DNA from: Semisulcospira habei
Lineage: Eukaryota; Mollusca; Gastropoda; Semisulcospiridae
Length of the DNA: 64,000 nucleotides
NCBI GenBank assembly: GCA_036245525.1
Contig: BTPG01000001.1
Span: forward strand, 225,617,161 to 225,681,160
Reading direction: 5' to 3'
The notes under the pieces are model-generated. The model made no database searches, was not told where the DNA came from, and saw nothing but the letters and a program-made list of their open reading frames with translations. Positions 21,590-33,570 of this stretch are shown in pieces. Position 1 is the stretch's first letter. Each line of letters opens with the position of its first letter. The position numbers and the translations under genes are program-made.

Positions 21590-21965
21590 GAATAGACTTC
21601 AAAGGACATCACAGATTTTGTCAGAAAGTGTGTGTGGGGGGGGGGGGGGGGAGGGGGTGTTACAAGTCTAGGGACGTCACAGATTCCGTCAGAAAATGAG
21701 GGAACTAGACGTAATAGGACGTCGTAGATTTCGTCAGAAAATAGGGAAAACTAGACGACAAAGCACAAAATTTTGTCAGAAAATGGGGGGGGGGGGGGGG
21801 AAAGACGTCAAAAGACGTAACAGATTTCGTCAGAAAATAGGAAAGAAAGACGTCTAAGGATGTCAAAGATTTCGTGAGAAAATTGGGTGTGGGGGGGGGG
21901 GGGAGAGGGGCGGATGCCGTCAAAAAAACGTTTAAGATTTCGTCAGAAAATGGGGAAAAATCGTC
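21590..21965. repeat. ~50-bp minisatellite with expanding G runs
   Basis: Seven or eight units follow the pattern GACGTCA-(A)GGACGTCACAGATT-TCGTCAGAAAATGGGG. G-runs of variable length (up to about 17) occur at the same place in several units, near 21637, 21785 and 21893. Both strands are open for short distances because the unit is nearly stop-free, but composition explains that. Confidence 0.85.
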
Positions 21966-22119
21966 AAAGTAGCAACCAAAACTAAAAATGATGTCGCGCC
22001 ACCAACTGTCACTTACAAGGTTGCATGGAAACACGATCCTCATATTGCAACCCCAGGGTTTCATAAGACGCATGCGGGCTAGGTAACATGACCCGTAATA
22101 AGATCACAGCGGGGCTTTA

Positions 22120-22205
22120 CAACAGCCGTACGCTGGTCTGTGATCTTGGACCTTACGGCTGTCAAGCCGTAAGGTCAAAATCACAGACCAGCAAAGTCAT
22201 CCATA
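22120..22205. mobile_element. Hairpin MITE family E
   Basis: GCTGGTCTGTGATCTTGGAC and CTTACGGCTGT pair with the complement AAGCCGTAAGGTCAAAATCA then CAGACCAGC. Relatives lie at 38547-38611 and, as one arm, at 45455-45480. Confidence 0.75.
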
Positions 22206-22603
22206 AAGTTCAATCTCACAGATCAGAACACACATCCACAAAAAGAGTATGTTGCACTGATCAGCGTCTTTTTTGTGTTAACGTTTTTACGCACACATAC
22301 AAGGACAGCGAGATTGCACACCAGAATTCGATGCACAAAGTATCATCATTGTTTCGTAATATACAGAATATTTTTAGTTACTTACAAAATCGTGAGATAT
22401 AACAGAAATTAACTTATCTTGGACAAACAAGACTGCATGCTGTTACAACAGCGAGATTACAAATCAGGGTGCACTGCACCAAATATCTTCCGTGTTTCGC
22501 AATGCAGAATATTTGTGGTTTAAAACAAATCGTGTGAATAAGGAGAACTTTACTTGGACTACGCGTGGAGCATGTTTTCATAACCATTTTGTGCCTTCTG
22601 TTA
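22206..22603. other. No gene seen
   Basis: AT-rich. Two segments (22340-22380 and 22485-22530; CACCA/GTGTTTCG.AAT...AGAATATTT) are similar, giving a diverged tandem duplication of ~140 bp. Confidence 0.45.
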
Positions 22604-22690
22604 ACCTCTTGTCTGTAGGTAGCGCTTTTGTGGAAGGTGATTCTTGCAAGAATCGCCTCTACAAAAAAAAAAAAAAAAAAAAAAAAAACT
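22604..22690. mobile_element. Hairpin MITE family C with poly-A end
   Basis: It begins TTAACCTCTTGTCTGTAGGT and contains TAGCGCTTTTGTGGAAGG and a TTCTTGCAAGAA centre, followed by an A-run of ~26. The right arm is lost in the A-run. Confidence 0.65.
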
Positions 22691-22899
22691 AACGACAGAT
22701 TATTATACACAGGAAAAAAATTGCTTTGGGGGATCCAAATAAATAGAGTTAAACTGTGCAAAAGAAATGACCACTCACGTTCACACGCATTGTCCTAAAC
22801 ATTTACACGTAATTATATGCCCTTAAAGCTTGATTATAACGATCACCAGAGGGTGAGGAAATACACGAGTGAGGTGTCCCTGTTAGTTTTTATCGTCAA

Positions 22900-23020
22900 A
22901 TGTTTTCTTTGTTATATCTAAAGTTTGTTATAAGCAAAGTAATCGGTAAAGGAAGCGTGTTGTCGGGACCTCTGAAATGTGTTGATATATCCGACTTGTG
23001 TTATATCCGACCTTGTCCAG
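22900..23020. mobile_element. Tigger/pogo-like terminal fragment
   Basis: Contains TTGTTATATCTAAAGTTTGT, TATAAGCAAAGTA and TTATATCCGACCTTGT. The same motif series occurs at 51000-51113 and partly at 42000-42130. GTTATA(A/T) series near a CAGT terminus are a known style of pogo/Tigger TIRs. The assignment is an inference. Confidence 0.45.
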
Positions 23021-23215
23021 GACCGAAATCCGCAAATTTTTTAAGTTGCCCACTGAAGACTGTATTACACGTCTGGAAGCAGATCGAGCGTGATAGTTCA
23101 AGGGTTGTACCAGAATAGCTTGGCGCCTATGGGCGCCAAGCTATTCTGGCACAACCCTTGAACTATCACGCTCGATCCATGTCTTGCCGTGGCGTGTTGG
23201 AGTTGAACGAGTTAA
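23021..23215. mobile_element. MITE family B, nearly complete
   Basis: The subterminal GACCGAAATCCGCAAATTTT is followed by the hairpin GATCGAGCGTGATAGTTCAA...GAATAGCTTGGCGCC / GGCGCCAAGCTATTC... The right end is GAACGAGTTAA. Arms are almost identical, so the copy is young. A further loose arm (GTGCCAGAATAGCTTGG) lies at 23236. Confidence 0.85.
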
Positions 23216-23494
23216 GCGAAGTTGAGGGTACGGTCGTGCCAGAATAGCTTGGTGCGAGCCAGACATCGCAGATTTACCGGTGGTGATTCTCTGTCTGGTT
23301 TGCCTGGGGCATGTCAGCCGTCATTTGACAAAACTAGTATATGTCCATTTTTAAGAAAAACGGGACTGTCTTTGCGTATAACAATACAAACATCGAGTCT
23401 GTATTTTATTACAAGGAAACTATTTCTTTTCTCAAGAATAGACATACTGTTTGTTTGACATAACGGCACATGTATACACATGTTATTTAGACCT

Positions 23495-23563
23495 GCAATA
23501 GACATAGATCTTCATGGGCCCCCGCGAATGCAAGGGCCCATGAGGATCTATGTCTCTTGCATT
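23495..23563. mobile_element. MITE family A hairpin
   Basis: CTGCAATAGACATAGATCTT and CATGGGCCCCCGCG pair with the right arm ending CTATGTCTCTTGCA. Confidence 0.75.
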
Positions 23564-23654
23564 TGGGTGTCGCGTTATGTGTCTCTTTCGGCTGTAACGG
23601 CGTTAGTGATCCGGATGGTGGGGGTTTGGTGTACGCACGTTCTCGTCTCTACTA

Positions 23655-23745
23655 CCCCCCCCCCCCTCACCCCCACCCCTCCCCTTGCCTCTCCCCCACC
23701 CCATCCACCCAACCCAACCCAACCCAACCTCCTTCCATCCCCTTA
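23655..23745. repeat. C-rich/ACCCA-rich tract
   Basis: C-runs followed by (CCAAC)n-like repeats. The proline-rich frames are artefacts. Confidence 0.85.
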
Positions 23746-24720
23746 TCCACTCTGCTTTCTGCCAAACTTTTATTTTGCTTTTGTCTAATTCGTACGATTC
23801 GACAGACTCAAAATCCTGTCTCCCGTTCATTTCCGGTCAAACGGATCACATGCAGAGTAGCTCGTAGACCAAGCGCATACCAACGAACTACGCTTGGAGT
23901 CCCTGCTATGTTAAAAACGTGTCGGAGTGGTGGCGCACAAATACCTGACAAAGGAGGAAGAAAATAAGGCCTAATATTATTGCTATACTTTGACCAAAGC
24001 TATTCTGCTACCTGAAAGTACTGACGTCGCAACTTTAAAGCAAGGCGCCACCGCTTGACGCTTGTCTTCGAAGCGCCGACCCACTCGGGGCCGGACGCCA
24101 TCTTGGTTTTTGTAAGAATTTGCAGGAACTTTTGCCTACCTGCAAAGACAGCCACATTTTACTGTGGTGTCTGCAGGGGCATACATTCCATGCCTCCACC
24201 TATTGCAAAATTTCCATGCACCCTAACAGAGGACCTACTAAAAGGGGGGAAGGGGTTGCAGTCGATATTGTAGTAATAAATGAAAAGAAAACGGGCGACT
24301 GCTAGTGCTAATATTTGAGGAAGATTACAAAGTAAAGTTGGTAAAAGCATGTCAGGGGAGAGAAGTGTGCCTGATCGACCAATGATCATAGATACAATTT
24401 GGTCAAAGCCGCACACACAAAAAAAAAAGAAAAAAAAGAAATTGACTGGAATCAATGCATATGGAAGCTCCCCCTCCTCTCCCCGAAGGGGGGCATATCA
24501 CATATCCCACTGTTCCAGCCCCTTGTTGCATGGAAATTTAAATCTAGGTCCCCCAAGGGCGGTCCAGATACTGATTTAGCCGGTGTGGACAGCTGTTTCG
24601 GTCTTGGCGACCTCATCAGCACACCATTTGGCATACTGGTGGAAGGCAGGAACGTTTGCCTACCTGCAAAGACATCCACATTTTACTGTGGTGTCTCCTA
24701 TCTTTTTTTTTTTTTTTTAC
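23746..24720. other. No gene; dispersed repeat segments
   Basis: TGCCTACCTGCAAAGACA, then CCACATTTTACTGTGGTGTCT, occurs twice (about 24127-24172 and 24656-24696). Related sequence is at 4650-4690. The unit also carries a CATGGAAATTT / AAATTTCCATG motif. The element type is unknown. No host exon recognised. Confidence 0.5.
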
Positions 24721-24721
24721 A

Positions 24722-25495
24722 AAATTTAGTGAGAGCGACTTTTTATCTGACCTTAATAACGCCCCTTTTGATGACGTGCTTAGTGAAACTGACCCTGACA
24801 GCGTTCTGTCTGTCTGGTATAACATTTTTCTTACTATTATAAATAAACACGCGCCTGTGCGGGGGAGGCGAGTCAAACACGCATCACTCCCGCCGTGGCT
24901 GACTCAAGACATCATTCAAGCCATGAGGGTGAGAGATGATCTGCGAAAACAGAAGCGCTTTATTGAATTTAAACGTGAGGGCATTCGTGTCAAATGTCTA
25001 GTGCGGCAGGCTAAAAAAGCTGTCATTGATAGTTTGATTAAACAAGACAAAGATATGTCCACGCTCTGGCGCGCTATGTGGCCGTAGTGACTGGAGGCAA
25101 GAGTAAATCCCGTCTACCCTGACTGCCGATAAGGGTAACCATGTATAAAATTTGGAATAAAATCCGCCCAGAATACTTGTGTAAGCTCTTCACCAAGGCA
25201 GCTTCGGGCTATTCAACATCAATGCGTAACTTCATCACACCACGCCCGATGATAGATTTATTTAAAACCACCCTCTCTTTCTCGGGCGCTTCGTTTTGGA
25301 ATAAACTGCCAGCGCACATAACACACACTGGTTCATTCCCCTCTTTCAAGGGAAGCCTCTTCAAGTACCTGTTATCTAACAGCTCATTCACTGGTTAGGG
25401 TATCCCCATCGCCTCAAGCCTTGATATTAACCTCCACGCGCACGTGTGCGTGTATGTGTGTGTGCGTGTGCTTGTGTGCGTGCGTGCGTGCGTGC

Positions 25496-25556
<61 letters not shown>

Positions 25557-25860
25557 CGTGCGGCGCGAGCACGTGTTTGATTTCAGTAAAGAAAGGAATT
25601 TTTTTAAATATCCTTTTTCCGTTCACATTGTTAGCAATCATAATCGGTGCCCTCCATTTTGCCATAGTCTGTCTATTTTCAATGACTTGTTATATTATGT
25701 GCACTTGTATGTTAGTAGCTTTGTACCTTTGTACGTTAGTAGCTTTGTACCTTTAGCATAGTTGTACCTTTGTAGATTAGCAACGGCAAGCGTGAAAAAT
25801 GGCACATGTGCTAACTGCTTCTTCCGTTTAGAAATAAAGTTTCATTTCATAAATAAAGTT
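24722..25860 (+). pseudogene. CR1/Jockey-like LINE copy with RT deleted
   Basis: The first frame (to 25087) encodes the linker between endonuclease and RT: INKHAPVRGRRVKHASLPPW, then LTQDIIQAM. It stops, then a frame at 25141-25398 encodes only the C-terminus (PRPMIDLFKTTLSFSGASFW then NKLPAHI). The whole reverse transcriptase is missing between them. The 3' UTR carries a (GT)n tract (25500-25548) and ends in two AATAAAGTTTCATTT motifs near 25832-25866. It is colinear with the longer copy at 28463-33570. Confidence 0.8.
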
Positions 25861-27328
<1,468 letters not shown>

Positions 27329-27479
27329 TGGTTAGTTCGGGTTTAATGTCCACAGCACCGTGGTGATCATGGACGGCCCTCGCGGGCGGGTTATGGGGGA
27401 CAGAGAAATCTATTGCCTATGGAGTACGACCTGAACACTCCAACTGTGCCACTTTGATTTACCAGGACCTTTCAACGGA
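27329..27479 (-). mobile_element. SINE fragment
   Basis: GGTTAGTTCGGGTTTAATGT, CACAGCACCG.GGTGATCATGG, GGGCGGGTTATGGGGGACAG and TTTACCAGGACCTTTCAACG match 49821-49995. There is a small internal deletion and the tRNA-like head is absent. Confidence 0.8.
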
Positions 27480-28462
27480 CATGCTATGCCAAAAGCATCA
27501 ACGTGGTTTGCAACCCCTTGAGCTGTCCCTTCACTCTCAGCCCATAGAGCATGTGTCAAAACATCGTTTGTTAGGAGTGACAGTCGACGAACAGCTCAGC
27601 TGGGAGCCTCACAGAGAAACTGCCTGTAAAACTATTTCGAAGAATCTCTTTTTATTATCCAAATTAAGTCGTTTAGTTGACATTGATGCTCAAAAACTAT
27701 TCTTTAACGCACACATCAAGACACATTGTAAATTATGCTTCCAATATCTGGGACGGCTGTGGAGACATTGGCATTTGAAAAAAAGTTAATTCAGTCGCTT
27801 TACCGGCGAGGTATTAAGCTTATTCTTCCTGGTTCGTTCCCTACTGATGAAAGACTGAAGGCCCTTAATATCATACTACTTAGTAAACAATTGGAACTTA
27901 ATAGATGCTTACTTGTGCCAAAAATTCTAAACGATGCCGCCCCTCCCTATCTCCGTGAGCTGTTTTCCCACACGAATAGAGAGAACACGAGGAACAGCTT
28001 ACTCCATCTCCCAAAACCGAGTATCGACATCTTCAAATCTAGCATATCATTTTCCGGTGCTAAGTCATGGAATAACTTGCCCTCTCATTTAAAGTCAATT
28101 TCAAAATTATCTATCTTCAGAGCTCGCGTCCATAAATATCTGCTGTCGATGTGAATGTTCTATCTTTCTGCTTAGTGTGTTGCTCCAGCACATCAGATTA
28201 CTGCAGATTATGTAATAGTTCGACTGTCTGCATTAACATGTCAGGTTCATACCAGTATATATATTTATTAATTCTTTTTGTATTTTTTTCTGATGGTGGG
28301 GGGATGGGTCTTTTTACTTATATATGTTTTATCTTTTGCTGTATCGTCTGATGTATTTTTATATGTGTAGAGTAGCAGCACAGTTTGGAAGATAGGCATT
28401 ACTATGCCTAAAACTTGTTATCCTGAATAAAAACCTTTCATCATCATTATCATCATCATCAT
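27480..28462 (+). pseudogene. CR1/Jockey-like LINE, C-terminal part
   Basis: Frame 27482-27789 carries the post-RT segment HRLLGVTVDEQLSW and NLFLLSKLSRLVD. A frameshift then leads into 27789-28154 with LYRRGIKLILPGSFPTDERL, LPKPSIDIFKSSISFSGAKS and NNLPSHLK, ending in a stop. The 3' UTR ends TTATCCTGAATAAAAACC then TTTCATCATCATTATCATC (to ~28462). The motif order matches the copies at 32.3-33.0 and 62.7-63.2 kb. Confidence 0.8.
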
Positions 28463-29710
28463 CCCCTGTCGTCAGTCGCCAGCTGAACAACTTGCCACTC
28501 GCCGTATCCAGCCGGACACTACACATCTCGTCATTGGCTGCTCCACGCTTAAGTACATGAAGGGTGGCAAGATGGCGACTTCACGACGCGAGAGGGTCCA
28601 ATTAATTTCTGTGTCTGGCCTCAAAGCTTCAGATCTTGTGGACTGGATGCAGCGACAGTCTGAGGCACCCCATGTACAGATGGTCACTGTGCATGTGGAT
28701 GTAAACGACTGTAAGACTGGCGAAGTGACCAGCCGCCTGTGGGACCAACTACTAATGCAGTGCAGGCGCGTGTTCCCTCAGGCCCGTCTTCACGCCTCCA
28801 GCATCCTGCTGCCCAAGACACAGTGTGGGCTGACACTTCCCATAGACTTGTCCAACGCTAACCTATGTCACGCCTGCCGCAAGCTTGGGGTTGTGTTTAT
28901 CGAAAATACACAATACAATACAATACAATACAATACAATACAATACAATACAATACAATACAATATTACTTTATTAATCCCTCATGGGGAAATTCACATT
29001 TTTGCCACCACAGGTGCTGCTTACATTCACTCACTCGCTCATTCCACAAATTACAAATTACAGCTGCCGGTCTTGCCCTCTATCGAAAAGACGGGCACGA
29101 CCTGATTCATCCCAGCTTCAAGGGTCGCATGACCCGGCTTGCGGCCAACTTCAAACGGGCGTGGTCACAAAGCAGCGACCGGCCACGCGGCCCGCCACGG
29201 CTCTCCGCGCAGCATCTCAAGTCCGGCTGCAGCACTGGGGAAGCGGTACCGTAATGTTACCACTAATACCATACAAGGTAATGTGCAGCAGGCAGCTTCC
29301 CCTGGCTCCGCGTGTGAGGCTGACGTCAACTTTGCGTCATCCTTGCCACTGTGCCCCGGTTCAGCCGCCACAGCAGTCCTTTGATGCCCCTCAACAGACG
29401 CCGCCAATACTACCACTACCATAGCCGGAAATGACGCAATATTCTGGCCCCCCCATCAACTCTCCCCATTGCAGGAGTACGGTGCACACTGGTTGTCTCC
29501 CTCAATTCGTTACGATCAGCGTGGCGAATCGAGGGAGACAACCACTGAAACGGGGTGCAACACCGATCCCCAGGTGTTTGGACCGCCACAGCTCCTACAG
29601 TTTTTACGGTGGCGTGCCGCAGCAGCCTTACATCACCATGACAACACACGCCCCTGGGCCTTATCCGTCATTGCATCAGTGGCCGCTGCCTAGCCGGGTC
29701 CATGACATCT
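28463..29710 (+). pseudogene. CR1-like LINE ORF1 with SGNH-esterase-like domain
   Basis: In-frame segments read THLVIGCSTLKYMKGGK, RVQLISVSGLKASDLVDWM, VTVHVDVNDCKTGEV, then RRVFPQARLHASSILLP, LSNANLCHACRKLGVVFIEN. After an interruption (28910-29035) comes LALYRKDGHDLIHPSFKGRM. The G-C-S near the start, the H-V-x-x-N-D block and the late D..HPS block correspond to the nucleophile, Asn and Asp/His blocks of SGNH hydrolases. ORF1 proteins of CR1 elements are known to carry such esterase domains. The first Gly of the VGxND block is Asp here (VDVND). The N-terminus is missing. Confidence 0.75.
28905..29035 (-). mobile_element. Minus-strand retroelement tail inserted in ORF1
   Basis: About eleven ATACA units (28905-28965) are followed by TATTACTTTATTAATCCCTC then ATGGGGAAATTCACATTTT. 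On the minus strand this reads GAATTTCCCCATGAGGGATT, AATAAAGTAATA, then (TATTG)n, which is a retroelement 3' end plus tail. It splits the esterase-like ORF1. Confidence 0.75.
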
Positions 29711-30160
29711 AAATTGACCTGACATTGATACCGTATTTGTTTACCAGTAAGTGAGAAAGACAATAATTTTATTTTCTTTGAACTCCCTGCCAGCAGCCAC
29801 GGAATCTCTGCTTCGTCTGATATAACCGAGTTCGGGAACAAACCGTAAAGCATGCTCATGTGCTGTTCTCAACTTTGACTTTCAGCGACTCAGCGCCATA
29901 GACAATTTACAGTAGTTGTGGAATTAATGTTTCACACCGGACTCTATAGATCTCTATTACTATTAAAACTCTATCACAGTGCTAGCGCTCCTGCCAAGAC
30001 AAATATACTGTCGGACATTCTGCATCACGTGTGCAAGCCATTATTGACTGTTGTGCTAAGTTCAGACATTACTTCTGAAACGTGTGTTCCTATAACATTT
30101 TATTTTATATGCTTATTTTCTTTTTCATTTTCTTTAACTTAAACTTCTAGTCTTTTAAGA
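29711..30160. other. Inter-ORF region of the LINE copy
   Basis: It lies between ORF1 and the ORF2 endonuclease start. It includes a hydrophobic short frame that I do not consider coding. Confidence 0.4.
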
Positions 30161-31320
30161 TGTCGAGTAGCTCATTACAATTTCACAGTTTACACGTGGG
30201 ACATCTAAATATCTATCATTTGCTGAATAAGATTCTCGATTTGACCGTCCTTCTGATTCAACCCACCCCCTTTCACATTTTTGGAATCACAGAGTCGCGA
30301 TTACATTCTGACAAGTGATTTGTCCATTTCGATACCGGAGTTTTTGTAATCCGGCGCGATCCTGTACGTCTTCAACAAACAGGATTAGCTGTCTATATTC
30401 ATGATTCCTATTTGGCGCGCACTTTAGCACAAGCGCTAGAGAAGAACAGATGCCTGGGAATCAGGACCTGCTGGTTGCTGAACAAGCGAGTGTGGGATGT
30501 TCGAGGGTGAAGACAGCAAAACAGCAATCAAATCAGCCCCTTTGCTTGTTGGATTTGTCTACAGAAATCCGTCTGCATAATTTGAGTGGTACGACGACTT
30601 CTTGCAAATGGCGGAAGCGTTAACAATTCCAGCTCTGATATTTTACTGCTCGAAGACTTTAATATTAACATTGTTTTCCCCACACCCTGCTTGGGAGTCT
30701 AATATTACAATGGTAGGCCTCAAGCAGCTTATCACATCCGCAACTAGAGTTACGCAGTCGTCTGCCACTCTAACTGATCATGTATACACTTCCAACAAGT
30801 CAAGGGTCCTTAGCTCTCGTGTTCTTCAAGTGGCGATTAGCGACCACTATCCTGTGTGCTGTATTTGGACTCTGAAGGTGGACAAGCCATGTCGTAAAAA
30901 CCAGCATACCACTATTCATTACAGGTCGTTTAAACACTTCGATCGGGACGCGTTTCTCGCCGATCTGAGCGGAATCTCTTTTCAGACGGTTTATAACTAT
31001 GATATTCCTGAAGAAGCGTTGGCCGAATGGTACAGATTGTTCCTTGGTGTACTTGACAAGCATGCGCCACTACGTGAGAAGAGAGTCAAACACGCGCAGT
31101 TACCTCAGTGGTTAAGTAAGGACATTAAAGACGCCATGGCTCTACGAAATGAACTGAAGCGGAACAAAGATTATGCTGCCTTCCGCAAGCAGCGTAACCG
31201 CGTAAAGCGCAACCTGGTGCTCGAGGCCCAGAAAAAACACTTCCAGCGCTTGATGGATAATAAAATTGATACCGTATCTGTCTGGCGTATCTGTCTGCTG
31301 CCGACTCACTTTTGAATGAA
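30161..31320 (+). pseudogene. CR1-like LINE ORF2: endonuclease and linker
   Basis: From 30161 the frame reads HSLHVGHLNIYHLLNK, FHIFGITESRLHSD, then a stop. A later frame gives VFVIRRDPVRLQQTGLAVYI. Frame 30602-31315 gives NITMVGLKQLITSATRVTQ, LTDHVYTSNKS, VAISDHYPVCCIWTLK and KHAPLREKRVKHAQLPQWLS. N-IYH..., GITE.RL, the D-H-V block and SDHYPV are the ordered AP-endonuclease motifs of non-LTR elements. Stops and frameshifts make it dead. Confidence 0.85.
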
Positions 31321-31379
31321 AGTACTAATAACCTAAACAAGCCTACTATTTCTGTAAAACTTAAACATTTTTGCGACGA

Positions 31380-33105
31380 GAGACTGGCGCCAAACGACTT
31401 TTTTTAGTATTCCGTACTTAACTGTTTTCGACGTAGGCAAGTCTATTAGTCAGCTGAAAAATAAACACTCCCTTGGTCATGACGGCATTGATAGTTTCTT
31501 TTTAAAACTGTCTGTCCCCTATGTGGTTGAATCTTTAACATTTATCTACAATCTTATAATCCAGCAAGGTACTTTCCCAAGAAGCTGGAAAATAGCAAAA
31601 GTCATTCCGCTGCCTAAAACTAAAGACCTCACTGACCCCAACAAATGCAGGCCAATTTCACTTTTACCAGATTTGTCAAAGCCGATAGAAAAACATGTCC
31701 ACAGGCATCTGAGTCACTTCCTGGAGACACATAACTTGATTTATCCGTTACAGTCAGGCTTCAGACCCCGCCACTCTTGTCACACGGCTCTGTCTCATCT
31801 GGATTAGCTAACTTCAATAAACAATGCTGAAATGACCGGTGCGGTATTTTTAGATTTTTCTAAAGCTTTTGATTTAGTCAACCATGAACTGTTGCTACAG
31901 AAACTGTTGGCATACCACATAGACACAGATTCCGCTGCATTCTTTAAATCTTATCCAAGCAATAGATCTCAGTATGTTTTTGTCAACGGTAAGCGTTCCT
32001 CAGAAGGTGTCATTAAGCATGGATTGCCCCAGGGGTCTATTTTAGGCCCTTTCTTGCTTTTAATTTTTTATTAATGACTTGCCTTTGTGTATCTCACAAT
32101 CAAATGTGCGATGCAATTTGTTTGCAGACGACGCTACTCTCAACGTTTCGTCGGCAAAAATATCTACAATTAATTTTTCTTTGCAACATAGTCTATTAGA
32201 CGTCTCAAATTGGTGCCAAGACAACTGCATGATACCTAACCCATCTAAAACAGAGTGAATGGTAATCACTACACGTCAAAAGCACCAGTTAAACCCACCG
32301 CCACTTAGCCTTTCCCTTAACTGTGAGCCGACTAAACAAGTTAAGGAGCGCCGGCTCTTAGGCGTCATTATAGACGATCAATTGACATGACATGCGCATG
32401 TAAACAGTGTGTGCAAAATTGTGTCCAGAAATCTATTTCTCCTTTCAAAACTTATTTATTTTACGAATTCATCAACTAGAAAACTCTTCTTCAGCGCTCA
32501 CATCCAGTCCCACATTGACAACGCATCTACAGTCTGGGACAGGTGTAGTGATGCGTGCTTAAAGAGGCTTAATTCCCTCCACCGGAGGGCAGCCAAGCTA
32601 ATCCTTCCTAATAGCAGAGACAGCACTGACGAGCGACTCAGGGCCCTTGACATGCTTCCGTTACGTAACCTCTTTCTGTTCAATAAGGGCGTGTTAATGT
32701 TTAAAGTCTGCATATCCAAAACCCCGTGGTACGTCTAGGATTTGTTTATGTGTGCTAACACACCATACAAGACATCAAGGAGCAAACTGTCAGTACCTAG
32801 GCCACGACTTGATATATTCAAAAACTAGTCTGTCTTACTCAGGGACCAAACTTTGGAACTCATTTCCGGCCAATATTACCGAGTCATCTTCATTGTCCAC
32901 CTTTAATGAAAGACTATTCCGGCACTTAATTGAGCCGCCGAACAAAGTGCACGCGACTACTGCGTTCTGAATAATGACTGTTATCAAACATGCAAGTGTG
33001 TGGGCGCGTGTGTATGTGTGTGCGTGCATGTGTGCGGAACAGTGTGTTTTGTGCATATTTGTTTATGCTGGTGTGTGCGTGCATGTGTGTGTGTCTGTGT
33101 ATGTA

Positions 33106-33157
<52 letters not shown>

Positions 33158-33406
33158 CTTGCGTGCATGTATGTGTGTGTTTGGTTAGTCAGGAGGAAGT
33201 AAAACGTCTAGATAATCTTGAATTTTATGCTTACAGTTTTCAATGTACCAAATGTAGTCTAAACAGTGTGTATTGTATAATTATGTATGTGTTTATTATG
33301 TAGTTGTATTTAATGTACCGTGTGTAATGCATATTAGCCAGACGTGGGTCGGGACTGCGCGCGTGTGTGGGTGTGTGTGTGTGTGCAAGCGCGTGCGCGT
33401 GCCGGC

Positions 33407-33463
<57 letters not shown>

Positions 33464-33570
33464 CGTGTGTGTTTTCATGTAGTTTTTAGCAAGGACAAGA
33501 ATGAAAAAAGGTCTGCGCACCTATCCTTTTATCTTTGGAAAAGAAAGTTTCATTTCATTTCATTTCATTT
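31380..33570 (+). pseudogene. CR1-like LINE ORF2: reverse transcriptase, C-terminus and 3' UTR
   Basis: Segments in order: KNKHSLGHDGIDSFFLKL, WKIAKVIPLPKTKDLTDPNK, CRPISLLPDLSKPIEKH, LQSGFRPRHSCHTALSHL, TGAVFLDFSKAFDLVNHELL, HGLPQGSILGPFLL, RCNLFADDATLNVS. The FADD catalytic motif is intact. Stops interrupt after HTALSHLD and in the thumb, and a T-run frameshift follows GPFLL. The C-terminus (32409-32970) includes HIQSHIDNASTVWDRCSD. The 3' UTR has two (GT)n tracts (33104-33160, 33411-33458) and ends near 33570 in (TTTCA)n. Confidence 0.85.

Noticed and set aside
21705..22073. Proline-rich minus-strand protein with FLTKS repeats
   Set aside because: It is the translation of a 50-bp minisatellite with G runs, and the repeat structure explains the openness.
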